This document shows positions 46,801 through 57,905 of a stretch of 64,000 nucleotides of DNA, one piece after another. Below the pieces are notes generated by a model. It saw nothing but the letters and a program-made list of their open reading frames with translations, was not told the DNA's origin and made no database searches. The stretch is from contig OZ038433.1 in assembly GCA_964036275.1 (NCBI GenBank), forward strand, positions 23,844,985 through 23,908,984, written 5' to 3'. The first letter of the stretch is position 1. Every line of letters starts with the position of its first letter. Both the position numbers and the translations under genes were made by a program. Source of the stretch: Litoditis marina. Taxonomy: Eukaryota > Nematoda > Chromadorea > Rhabditida > Rhabditidae.

Positions 46801-47981
46801 CAAACATACAGAATGGACAAGATTGAGAGGTACAGATCACGCGCTTTCGATATTTACCATGGTTTCCAAGGTAAATTACAGCATTGTTACATCCTTTTCA
46901 TGGAGGCAAAAGCGAACGATGGTTAATGTTTGTGTCATTTCTAGGAACATCAAGGGACATTTTGTCCTATGCAATTTTCACAGAAAAAGGACAAGGTAAA
47001 GGATTGGTTTTTCTCAGATTTCTTCATCATTAGCATTTTTCTGCTTCCCTTTCCGTAAAGTTAATGAAGGTTTCTAACTTGAAAAACCCTATCAAAATTT
47101 TATATTGGAGTCGGACCATTCAGCAGAAAACAGTTGGATTTGAACCGTTCATCCCATACCCGCTAATATTAAAAAGAGAAAATAAAACGAAACAGATGTC
47201 ATACACTGTATGAGATATCAGATGAGTTCGACCCGTCAACCATCAAGTTCCCTGTGAGTTGGGTGCAATTGTCCGACAGATTCTCAATATTCTCCTTAGT
47301 CAGAAGCTGAGATGGTAATGTGCATTCTGTAAGAAAATAAGGTATTGGACCATCTCGAGCGAGTATGACAAACATCTATTCGGACACGAAAACTATATGT
47401 TTTGCGTTATTCTATTCTATTCAATTCATCGTTTTCATTACACAATCTTATTTCTCTGAAACCATATAAACTAATCACAGTTGACTGATGTGTGAGAGCC
47501 TCATCGCAGAAGCAGTTGAATCATTACGTTTCTCTAATGTTTCGAAATCTGCAGAACTTTTATTCACCAGAATCACATCTGGTCAAATGTGGTGGTAATG
47601 CACGACCCCTGTCCTCTTCCATTCAGAGCTGTTCCCAAGTTCGGGCTCACAAATTTATTCAAAACTTGAAAAAACTATATTCATTAAATTTATATGAAAA
47701 TGCCTTCAGTGCAGGTCCCATTGTTTCATTCTTTCAAGGGTTATTTTGTTAATTTGACAATTCATGATACTATACTTCGTTCCGATTCGAATGATCCAAA
47801 CTATGATTCGTATTGGATTGTTTACGCGACAGTTTAACGTTTCCAACTTGACTGTCCCTAGGTATGTCAATAACAAATGAGTAACGGATTGAGACAACAC
47901 GGCGGAAGTTCACAAACCTATTGAATGGACTGCGTGGGAGAAGCTGGCCAAAACAGCAAACAGGAACAAAATTTTTGACAT
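43866..47981 (-). CDS. Receptor-L-domain (IRLD-type) membrane protein (8 exons)
   Basis: Complete 344-residue model. Exons: 47918-47981, 47205-47326, 46674-46797, 46057-46269, 45099-45205, 44794-44917, 44143-44355, 43866-43933; all phases agree. A signal peptide (MSKILFLFAVLASFSHA) is followed by two insulin/EGF-receptor-type L domains. Domain 1: NCTQLTGNLMVDG, IDGCVLISNTYISSMYFLRN, VSIEANQQLC. Domain 2: CDTLISPLVLTN, IKTIMSYIVLANNSL, SIRFNPFLTNIIFPKLKEV, VFLIQNNTVL, CAELYEMGRIEC. A C-terminal TM (TTLSILGVFIVLIITVC) ends in CR-stop, so there is no cytoplasmic kinase. Several NxS/T sites fit an extracellular domain. This architecture matches the irld family expanded in Caenorhabditis, whose members are thought to be decoy or sensory-cell surface proteins. 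The 44794 donor (GTTGGT) is the weakest splice site. A decayed paralogue lies just downstream. Confidence 0.88.
44045..44110. repeat. G/GA-rich tract in an IRLD intron
   Basis: Purine-rich run GAGGGAGGGGGGGGGAGGAAG followed by GA units, in the last intron of the minus-strand gene (pyrimidine-rich on the transcript strand). Confidence 0.9.
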
Positions 47982-49396
47982 TTCTGAACCTCAGGCCGAG
48001 TGAATGCGTGTCAACAATGAAATCCCGAAAGAAATTGGCCGTCAGCCATTAATTATATTTGTGATACTGTTGATTGGTAACTTAGCAACGAAGTTAGCCG
48101 GCAACAAAGAATAATCACAACTTCCAGTGTAGGGCATCTCTGAGTCAATTCGGGTTACCCGAAAAATAAATTGAAAGAAACGTGTCTAACGTTAGCTGTT
48201 TGGAAAACGTTAGAAAGAGTTGCATTCGTCACTTTTGAAAAGATCTTATGCCAAAGCTATATGGATAGTCAGGGGTAAATTTAATACGCTAAAAAGATAG
48301 AGAGAGAGAGAGAAGCAGAGAGAAAGGGAGCGAGACGGAATAAGAGAGAGTGTGGGAGAGAGATTTTTCATATCAATTGGGTTATTCATGTTCTCGATAT
48401 TGTGGTTACAGTTAGCATGCACCCTGAAGGAATCTGTTCCCCGCCCCCCATACAATGCTAATGTCACCCTTTTCGACATTTCGACATTCGACATTTCGAC
48501 ATTTCGACATGGGTTTCAAGACACATGGCAAGCAAAATTACGATAAAATGCTTCAAAATTAATGTTTTTAAAATACTTTTTTTTGATTCGTATCTAAACT
48601 AAAAGAGCTATTCAACTATCACAACAATTTTTTCCTATAATGGTGGTATTATTGAGTTTTTGACAAACGTGATGTTTGACGCGCTAATCAAAACGTTCTG
48701 TTCGTAATCAAAGTGAGCGAGAAAGTTGTTTCAAATTAAAATTATTTGGTGGATTACCACGTAAGAAAGTCTCATCTTTCCAATGGAAAAACTTTTTAAT
48801 TCTAAAACTTCGTAGTTATTGAGAAATTGGCCCTTATTTGAAAATTTCCGGTTTCAATATTTTGACACGCCGTGTAACTTGAGTCGTAACTCATGCCAAT
48901 TGTGACTTTATTAGTGAAAATTTGTTTCTCCCCCTTTCCTATAATCTCTTCTTTCTGAAAATGTTGACAAATTTTTGTTATAACGTTTGAGTCGTGCGTA
49001 GAAAGTTGTTCTTCACGAAAAAGGCCGCAAATTTTCACTATTAATGCTCGTGTTCAGTCAGTTTTCAACATTTTTTCATAAAATAAACGGCATATAACTC
49101 AGAACTCAATTGTAAAATAGAAAATGATAATAAATACTCGTAAAAATCAATATGAAAAATGTTAGTACCTTATTGTTTAGACCGGACTGCACCAAACAGT
49201 TTTAACTCATATACAACAAGTTGATTATTATCTGGTAGAGAAAATTATCATGTATGTCTCTGTGGAATTTCATGAAATTATCTACATGAAGAGTCCATCA
49301 AGATCGTGAAATTTAGCGCGTAACCAAATGTAGGTGTGCATAGCTGGCGTTTACTGTGCCATGGGCACAGTGGAACAGCGTAATTAGCAATTATAA
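47982..49396. other. intergenic with (GA)n and CATTTCGA repeats
   Basis: A GA-rich tract lies at about 48297-48362 and four ATTTCGAC-type units at 48474-48512. No exon is supported. It should contain the promoter of the minus-strand IRLD gene. Confidence 0.55.
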
Positions 49397-50166
49397 TAAC
49401 GACCACATACGTGCTATGTAAAACATAGTATAGTCAGCCATGTTTGACAGCTTGTAACGATAACACATGTTTTACTACCCCAGCGAAAGACGTTGGCAGG
49501 CCTTACAAAAACGTGAAGTATTTTAGCAGTAAGTTGGCACGTGTTAAAAATAACGACCACATACGTGCTATGTAAAACATAGCATAGTCAGCCATGTTTG
49601 ACAGCTTGTAACGATAACACATGTTTCACTACCCCAGCGAAATACGTTGGCAGGCCTTACAAAAACGTGAAGTATTTTAGCAGTAAGTTGGCACGTGTTA
49701 AAAATAACGACCACATACGTGCTATGTAAAACATAGCATAGTCAGCCATGTTTGACAGCTTGTAACGATAACACATGTTTCACTACCCCAGCGAAATACG
49801 TTGGCAGGCCTTACAAAAACGTGAAGTATTTTAGCAGTAAGTTGGCACGTGTTAAAAATAACGACCACATACGTGCTATGTAAAACATAGCATAGTCAGC
49901 CATGTTTGACAGCTTGTAACGATAACACATGTTTTACTACCCCAGCGAAATACGTTGGCAGGCCTTACAAAAACGTGAAGTATTTTAGCAGTAAGTTGGC
50001 ACGTGTTAAAAATAACGACCACATACGTGCTATGTAAAACATAGCATAGTCAGTCATGTTTGACAGCTTGTAACGATAACACATGTTTTACTACCCCAGC
50101 GAAATACGTTGGCAGGCCTTACAAAAACGTGAAGCATTTTAGCAGTAAGTTGGCACGTGTTAAATT
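49397..50166. repeat. 154-bp satellite, five units
   Basis: Unit starts at 49397, 49551, 49705, 49859 and 50013 are exactly 154 bp apart, with about 1-2 percent divergence by eye. Each unit contains a hairpin (GCTATGTAAAACATAGC) and ends with a ~68-bp core (CGAAATACGTTGGCAGGCCT ... GTTGGCACGTGTTAAA). No coding function; the ORFs are artefacts. Confidence 0.95.
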
Positions 50167-50910
50167 CAACGAAATACGTTGGTAGGCCGTACACAAACGT
50201 AAAACATTTTAGCAGTGAGTTAACACGTGTTAAATTCAACGAAAAACGTGAGCAGGCCTCACAAAACGTGAAACACTTTAGCAGTAAGTTAACACGTGTT
50301 GAACTCGACGAAATACCTTGGCAGGCCTTACAAAAACGTGGATCTTCTTGACAGTACAATGTCACGTGTTGAACTCAACATTATACGTTGGTAGGCGTTA
50401 CAAAACGTCGAACATTTTAGCAGTAAGTTAACACGTGTTGAACTCGACGAAATACGTTGGCAGGCCTTACAAAAACGTGAAGCATTTTAGCAGTAAGTTG
50501 GCACGTGTTAAATTCAACGATTACGTTGGCAGACCTTACAAAAACGTGACATTTTGTGATAGTACAATGTCATTCATTTACATGAAATTACGTTAGGCCT
50601 TGCAAGTACGTGAAACTCTCCGACAGGCCGTTGGAACGCAATATCATAAACGAAATACGATGGCAGGCCGGACAATTCCCGTAATTGTTTTGGCAGGCAT
50701 TGGTGACGAGTTATTATCACAACTCACGTTAGCAGGTCTCAGAATCACGTGAACCTATCTGGGAAGCCGTTGGCTAACATTTATGTCAACAAATAACATT
50801 GTCAGGCCTTGCAATTTCATAAAACTGTACCAATATAAGTGAAACTCTAGCAGTAACGCGTTGATATGAAAAAAATTACGCTGACAAGACGTTGGAACGA
50901 TGTGAAATTT
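50098..50910. repeat. ~68-bp monomer array, progressively degenerate
   Basis: Tandem copies of the satellite core alone: AACGAAATACGTTGGCAGGC ... ATTTTAGCAGTAAGTTAACA, about 5-6 recognisable units to 50580 and then decayed pieces (TTGGCAGGC, GTTAGCAGG) to about 50900. Confidence 0.88.
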
Positions 50911-50918
50911 TTTGCAGA

Positions 50919-51495
50919 ACGCGCGCGCGTGCACGCGACGCGACAAAAATTTCTTAGGTTTTACAGTACGAAAGTTGGCGCACAAATGTAGTTGTACGTG
51001 CTCATGCTAAACACAACTATAACTTGCAACAAAACGCGCGCGCGTGCACGCGACGCGACAAAAAATTCAAAATAGGTTTTACAATACGAAATTTGGCGAA
51101 CAAGTGTGATCGTACCTACCCATGCTAGACACAATTGTCCATTTCAACAAAACGCGCGCGCGTGCACGCGACGCGACAAACAATTCAAAATAGGTTTTAC
51201 AATGCAAAATTTGGCGAACAAGTGTAATTGTACGTGCGCATGCTCTACACAACTATAAATTTCAACAAAACGAGCGCGCGTGCACGCGACGCGACATAAA
51301 TTTCAAAATAGGTTTTACAATACGAAATTTGGCAAAGAAATGTAGTTGTACGTGCGCATGCTAAACACAACTATAAATTTCCACAAAACGCGCGCGCGTG
51401 CACGCGACGCGACAAAAAAAATCCAAAGTAGGTTTTACAGTACGAAATTTGGCGAACAAGTGTGATCGTACCTGCTGATGCTAAACACGATTCAA
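50919..51495. repeat. 118-bp satellite with CG-rich palindromic core, five units
   Basis: Cores start at 50919, 51033, 51151, 51269 and 51387 (spacings 114, 118, 118, 118). Each carries AACGCGCGCGCGTGCACGCG followed by ACGCGAC, including the palindrome CGCGTGCACGCG and a long alternating purine-pyrimidine run. The rest of the unit is AT-rich (AATAGGTTTTACAATACGAA, GGCGAACAAGTG, CATGCTAAACACAA). Confidence 0.95.
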
Positions 51496-51626
51496 ATTTG
51501 AGAAAATTGCCATGAGAAAGTCGATATTTCGCAAAACCACGGCACGGGCTTGGTATAACGGATATTAGTCATGTTTGGTATCGCATTGTACAGAATTTTA
51601 CAAGGAATATAAAAGATTTACAACTG

Positions 51627-51647
51627 CTAGACGCCGCAGGCGTCTAG
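51627..51647. other. perfect 21-bp hairpin CTAGACGCC-GCA-GGCGTCTAG
   Basis: Nine-base perfect arms with a three-base loop, just beyond the satellite block. It shares the G-CTAGACG ... CTAGTC frame with the 28873-28911 hairpin. Confidence 0.8.
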
Positions 51648-52586
51648 TCCCGATGGCATTCTATACACCATCAATCAATATATTTCAATATAATATTGTA
51701 GATGGGTCCTACAATCAGACTGAGTAGCTGCCCTTTTCAATCTTCCCCATTCTGCTTATTTTTGCGTTTTATGGGTCTTTGAATCATATGGTTCAATAAA
51801 TATTCGTATTCTAATTCTAACGAGTAAAAAATCAGAAAGTATATTATATAAGAATGTTATAAGTGTCGAGCATCAATTGTCTATGTTCCTGGTGAACATA
51901 GGAGTTCCTGATATACGTGTAACGGTATAATTTCAATTGTATCGTGCGAAGGTATAATTTACTTGTATAGAGATAATATGAGCAACTTAATATGGGTTTA
52001 AAGACCATAAAATATGGATTTCAACAATGGGAGTAAACACTATGGCTGTTTAACAAAAGTAATACTGACGTTTGTTATCGCAACTTTTATCACTAAAAGG
52101 TACTGGTGCATTTCAAACCACCGGAATAATCTTGATCGAAGATTTCGCATGTATTTGGCTCCACTGTAAACAGCGAAACCGTCCCACAGTTTAAACATCT
52201 CTGGTATTCTAACTCATAACGTTACAGAGTTACAGTGTCTACAAATTAATTATCCAACATGTTGCAGGGGACTAATTGCTGAACACGTATCATCGCCAGG
52301 CTCTCTCTAGCATGATGAAATAGTCTTGCTGAGTTGGATTGACCTGTAGCTGAACACCTCCGATCGCCTCTATCCCGGGACTGACTAAAGCGGTAAATAC
52401 ACAACTATCCTCACCATTCTCAAACAACTTTGGCAACGTGCGGATTTTTTTAGACAGGTCAGAAATAATTTAGCAAGATAGGTATGGATGACGTTAGCAA
52501 AGTTATCACTTCACTCTCATCACAATAAGTTAATGTTAGTCAACTGCAGACTCACGTGAAACGTGAAATGAAAGAAAATGTTTCAG
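51648..52586. other. intergenic, no supported exon
   Basis: Short ORFs only. ATG 52484 opens 14 codons (MDDVSKVITSLSSQ) before a stop and is not connected to the exon at 52587. Confidence 0.45.
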
Positions 52587-52666
52587 GAGCTCTGAGTCAA
52601 CGTTATTCCGGTGTCATCCTTGGAATGAGTCTCACCACATTCGTCCTTCTGGGAATATTGAAGTAG
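52587..52666 (+). CDS. orphan 3'-terminal exon, IRLD-tail-like
   Basis: After acceptor gtttcag, 25 codons and TAG encode a TM tail (SGVILGMSLTTFVLLGIL, then K-stop). Entry phase 1, length and design match the last exon of the IRLD gene at 43866-43933 (TTLSILGVFIVLIITVCR). No L-domain exons were found upstream on this strand; the satellite block lies there. It may be a 3' remnant of a paralogue broken by satellite expansion, or an unrelated TM exon. A GTAGGT donor two bases before the TAG leaves a further exon possible. Confidence 0.38.
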
Positions 52667-55408
52667 GTCACATTGAGGCACATTTAAATTTTACCGTTTT
52701 TATTACATACGGTAGGCATCTTTGAGTTAGAACTTCTGTACCATTAGGTGTTTATCTGATCCAACTAAAAAGACAGCCGGTCTATTGGGGTAATGGGAAA
52801 TAGCTTACTCAATTGACTGAAATCTCTTCATTGAACTAACTTGTCCGTTACAAATTGAGATGTACTAATTTGTAGTTACCCTTGCATGCGTTAAACCGTT
52901 AAGCGTCTTTATTGCTTACAAATATTGAATGAAAATCGGGCGAAAATCGACCAAAGTATATCTCATTGATCATACTCCCATCATCGCCAACGCAACAATA
53001 ACGATAACGAATATAGTTTAAGAAAATGCATGATGATAGGTATTGAATCTTTACATTATTCACGGCTTTCTGTTTTTGTCGCTTCAACCTTTAAACTAGG
53101 TGGTAGATGTATCACTTTCAGGTTGCTCTCCCACCCCTGACGGTTGCTGGTGGGGAAACTGATGGTTGGTGCTCATTTCGACACATGGATTCCGTAGGAG
53201 GTGAGATTGTGGCTACATTTTGCTTTATGAAAGCAGTTTATACTTCGTTTAGAGGACTAGAGCTCTCAGTTGACTACTTGAGTCTTTTGCGCCGGGATCA
53301 AACTACAAACACATCTCAGGACAAAAGTCTTGAAGGAAAGTCGCGCATATTCATTGTGAAACCACTGTGGTTGCGAGAGGGCTGGGGCCTATTGTACTTT
53401 CAAAAGCTTATTCTGAAAGAGGTTGCACAACCGGGAAGGCGGTCAGCGACCGCGTGATGACCCCAAGTTTGATGAAAACTCATTACTGTTATTTTATACA
53501 GTTATCTACATCAAAAATCCGTAGACTATTCACAATCTATGTTGATACTGAGGAGAATTTGCTTAGCTCGAACTGGCCTAAGACTATTTCATATTGCATA
53601 CAGAACTTGTTTTGTGCATACTTAAGTTTTCACTTTTTGTGTCGCTCGTTTCTGAATTTTCGTTGTATTTCCAGGTCGAGGCGCGATAGTGTCGCTGGTG
53701 GACTGGTGCTCCGTTCTTTGAAAGTGCGATATGCTTAACAGAAGTGAGCAGAGGATTCATAGAAGGTAGGCATGTTAAATTTTATGTGGATTCGGTTTGG
53801 TTTTTACGCTATTTGTAGTTTCCCAATTCCCATTTGCTGGCGCTAGGTGTTTTTTTGCATAAATGCGATTCTACGGAAAGTTAAATGCGAATGATTAAGG
53901 TTCATTACCATTTCGGTTCGGTTAGGAAAACCAATAAAGAACCAAAGAAAGGTTATACGAACTTTGAACCCATTACTTGTTTTTTGTTGAAAGTTGAATA
54001 CACATCTTGCAAACCAATATTGCTGGCTATCTAACTTTTTGTATTCACACAAAGTAGTATTTAAGTTTGTGGAAATGCTGTATTCACTGCTGGTGGTTAT
54101 CTAATTGGTAGAATTCGGGAAGTTTTGAGTATAGGCCAGTTTGGTTATGAAATTCTGATTTCGGGTTTTCTCAAATCGAAAACATAGGCGTAGTTATTGG
54201 TTCCCTAGCACTTTAAAGAAGCACACTATTTCCCCTCAAAAAAGCACACTATTTCCCCTCGAAGCTGATGGAAACGATTGTCGGTAGCCGTTCGATTTGT
54301 GCAAGGAACGGGGAATGTTCGATGACAACAACATTTCGATAAGAATTGAACCTGTGGTATCTTTGTTTGTGTTAATGTTGTACCAAACGTATCTCGTCGT
54401 TTTACGTAATCAGTTAATCAAAAACATCTGTGAAAATACAAATTTAGAAAGTTTATCTTAACGTAAATCGGCGAGATGAGGCGAGACTCACCTGACTGCT
54501 AACTAAAACTCAATGTGCACTAAATCGCATGATAACAAATTTAATGGGTTGCGTAAGAGTATATATCTCGTGTTTTTCTCTTTTGTGCTTTTAGGAAAGT
54601 TCTCCAATATACGGGAAGTATTGGGGGAACATGACATTTCGGCTAATTTCGTATCGTGAAAAACTTGAGGGTAGACTCTCGATCTCATAGAACGAAACAT
54701 AATGATGACTTCCTTTGGAGAACTACACTAAAAGACTCTAGTTTTGATGATACTGTATCATATTTTATGAGTAGCCTAGCTTTTGATTGTTTTTTATTCA
54801 TCTTCACATTACCGTACCTTGATTGAAGTTAGATTCATCTCGCGAAACATGTTTGTAGTTTTTTATCAATTCATTTGGCTAACTTTTACTTGATTTGGGT
54901 TGTTTCGTTTTTGCATTGTTTGTTTCATGTTGGTCATTTATTATTTATGCAAAAATAATAAAAATTTATGTTTTGAGAATGTCTAATAATTATCTTGAAC
55001 AAGTCTTATCGAGTTGAATTATGATTTTATAGATTTCAATGAAAAAAGCTATTAAGGGTCCCCAGAACAAATTTTGACCTGTTCGGCATGCCCATGGCAA
55101 TTCTGTCCAGGCATTGACTAGGCATCGCCCGTCATAGTTGGGCAGATGTGCCGTGGGCAAATCCTCGGCATGCCCTGGGCGGCACCCTTTCCCTGTAATT
55201 CAAAGATAGAAATTAGAGAGAAATGGTCTCTTAACTTCAATGCAGCACAATGTATCGGCTTTGAAGCCAGCTTCCTATGCACTGCACATCTGTTGACTTC
55301 TCATTTTATTTTATTTTCTGTTTTCTTGTTTTCTGCCTGTTTTTTACGTGAAGGTATTTTTGTGTCTGTAACTGTGACAAATAATATATTTCATAATGAC
55401 ACCAGAGT
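52667..55408. other. mostly unassigned; weak exon candidates
   Basis: A plus-strand segment 53122-53201 (acceptor ctttcag, donor GTGAGA) is open (VALPPLTVAGGETDGWCSFR) but not linked. A direct repeat AAGCACACTATTTCCCCTC lies at about 54219 and 54245. 55086-55190 is unusually GC-rich with repeated TGCC.TGGGC motifs. No gene is called. Confidence 0.35.
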
Positions 55409-57524
55409 TTAGAGGGCACAACATACTACAAACCTGATACCGTCTGTTGAGATCAGCGTTACCTCGTTCGAAATTGTAACTGGCAATACTCTGCTTCCAA
55501 GCAATAAACACTACCTAAGATGAAAAGAAAGAAAGTCGTCACGATAGTTTTGTAGTCGTAGGAAATTTTTTTTTTGCATTTCATACTTGCTGGTGTTCAG
55601 CTTCTACTGTTTTTAACAAGCTCTATGTGGCTGTTGATTTCGAATATAAATCACAGACGTAAATTCTCTCCTGATTTGTTGCTATCTTTTTATTCAGATT
55701 GGGTGGTTTCTAGGACTCATGTGTGCTTAAATAAGAAGTAGAGAAGTACGCAATCTAGCTGTGACCAAATAGTCACGCGACATAACATCAATAGTTGTGT
55801 ATTCTGTTTGCATGGAAAAGTTCGCGGATGGAGGTTTTCACAAGTTTCGCGTGACTTGGACATCTCGTAGTGTTACGTGAACTCACCAAAACTGAGAGTA
55901 TGCTAACGCAGTTGAGATAGATAAAAGGAACCGGTTTGATGACAGATGAAAAAAAACATTATTAAATGTATACATCATCATTGTTCACATCAATCATACT
56001 TAGAATGCTACAACACTCCTCGCATTCATCAAGAACTACGGGATTAGGCCAACTTCAACTTTGTTGAGAATAGTACATTAGCTGCAACAGATACGCATGA
56101 TTGAGTCTTTAAAATTCTCGATAGCATTTACTTAAAGGAGACCGGAGCACAAAGGTTTTGTTTTGAGCTGCTTCCAACTGTATTTAGATCAGAGAGCACA
56201 AATAACTCGTATATTAGTTTGATCATTCCACGTGACATGCACATGAAAATTCCGGGCGTATTGAACATTTCAGTCGAATTCAAAAGACTGACGCCATCGG
56301 ATTTTTCGTGTTCAGAAACAGAAACTCTCACCAAACAAAAACAGACGGAATGAATTACCCACAGTAATGTCGGGAGACGATGAAACATATTGAGGAGAAC
56401 TATTGACAGGGAGATAAATATTCCAGTGAATAAATGGCCGATATAACTCTGAATCTGACCGCTAAGAAGACGTTTAACTAACTAGTAAGAATATCTACCC
56501 TGTTACATGTTTATTCCGCTGTTTGAGTTTGATATCATTGATTTTCAGTTGAATTTCGTAGATTTCGGCGTGTATTGAAAACGTAACAGAAATTTGGTCG
56601 TTCCTTATACAACAAAGCTCGCAAACATGTGCAATATATCAGAAATTAGATGCGTGTTAACAGTGGGTATACCCGTACAACAACGTATGTTGTACAACAC
56701 GCATTTTCATGTTTGACGGGGCTAATTTAGATGGCAAATGAAAAAATAGGATAAACGAATACAAAGGTTACCGTGGAACATCGTTCGATAACCAAACGCA
56801 GTATTTGGTCGACCGCAAAAAAACAGTACAGAAGTCAACGACAAGCAGTATCCGAACTCATGAAAACAAGCCAGCAGAAGAGAGACACCTGTTTGTTTCA
56901 ATTTTATCTCAAGTATCAGCGCACGCACCCAATTGACTATAGTAATTTTCCAACTGAGTTTTATACCATTCCCCCCCCCCCCCACCGAACTTGTTGGGAA
57001 CAAGGTCCAACTATGTTATTCGAAGAGAACTCGAGTTTTTCTCGAAGGTAAGAACCCGTCGTTATTTCAGTTTTGTAGTGATGTAAATGGTAAATAACTC
57101 ACACTTGTTAAACTATAGCCTCCAAAATGTATTGATGGTTGTTACTAGTGTTACTGCATGAGAACGTATATTGAGCCTAACCATCGTATATCTTATAACC
57201 GTGTGTTCAATATATATTTTTTCGGGTTTTCACAGCCTTCTTGACTTCTCGCAAAAAATGATATAAAAACAATGGTCGACCCAAAAATTCGATCGCCTTT
57301 CGCAGTCGAAGTCGAACGTTTTGATCTCGAGACTGGGCGGCAGAGAATATAGTTACTCAAAACGCGTGCAACACAATTCGAAAACGTTATGGGAGAAGAT
57401 TCAGCCGATGTTGTGTAGGTTCAACGTTATTAGTTCATTTCTTCGAGTGTATTACCTTTCTCACTGTTTGGCAAGATTGTACGTCCCAGGGTTATGAAGA
57501 AGTAAAACGCCATAAACATATAAA
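55409..57524 (-). CDS. multi-pass membrane protein, unknown (5 of its exons)
   Basis: Exons 57456-57524, 56772-56888, 56332-56399, 55463-55514 and 55409-55443 join with matching phases (2/1, 2/1, 2/0, 0/1, 2) to a TAA stop: about 110 residues. At least four hydrophobic segments: MFMAFYFFITLG, VSLLLACFHEFGYCLSL, LPTLLWVIHSVCFCL, VVFIAWKQSI. The C-terminus is short (DGIRFVVCCAL). The entry phase of the first exon shows that an upstream exon is missing. The polytopic design suggests a receptor or transporter; no class-specific motif was recognised. An alternative reading keeps exon 56332-56399 open into its intron (to 56128), giving a misleading 86-codon ORF. Confidence 0.6.
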
Positions 57525-57716
57525 CTATGATGAAATAGTTAGTATCCACAGCAATGAGTTAGCATCAACACTCTCAAAATGTAGTACTAAAGGTGGGCAA
57601 AACATGGGCCAAATGAGGCTTACAAGTGCTCCCTCTAGCTAGCGGCTGACGCCCAGTTTCCGTATACGGCAAGCGCAAATCAGTCGATAACGGCAGAACT
57701 AAATGCCGAATTTGGG

Positions 57717-57905
57717 TATAGTCGTCGCCAACGGAAAGGCGGGAGGTACTGTATATCTCATTTTCCGCTGTGTACGCACAAATGTATTCGATTCCAAATC
57801 TCGTCGGTTATGTGCTTCAATAGCGCAGTGGTTTGCACCCTGCTACGAAACTTTGGTCGCAGGTTCGATCCCGGCAAGGGACAACATTTTATAAATTCGG
57901 CAACA
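57717..57905 (+). mobile_element. tRNA-like SINE, copy 5
   Basis: TATAGTCGTCGCCAACGGAA head, A box TAGCGCAGTGG, B box GGTTCGATCCC, ending ATAAATTCGGCAACACGG. The inverted tail is lost. Confidence 0.82.

Noticed and set aside
50054..50365. Cys-rich repetitive ORF on the minus strand
   Set aside because: Entirely inside the satellite monomer array; the periodic peptide reflects DNA periodicity.
56128..56388. Single-exon secreted protein with signal peptide
   Set aside because: The hydrophobic start is a TM exon (56332-56399) of a longer phase-consistent gene; the rest is its intron.
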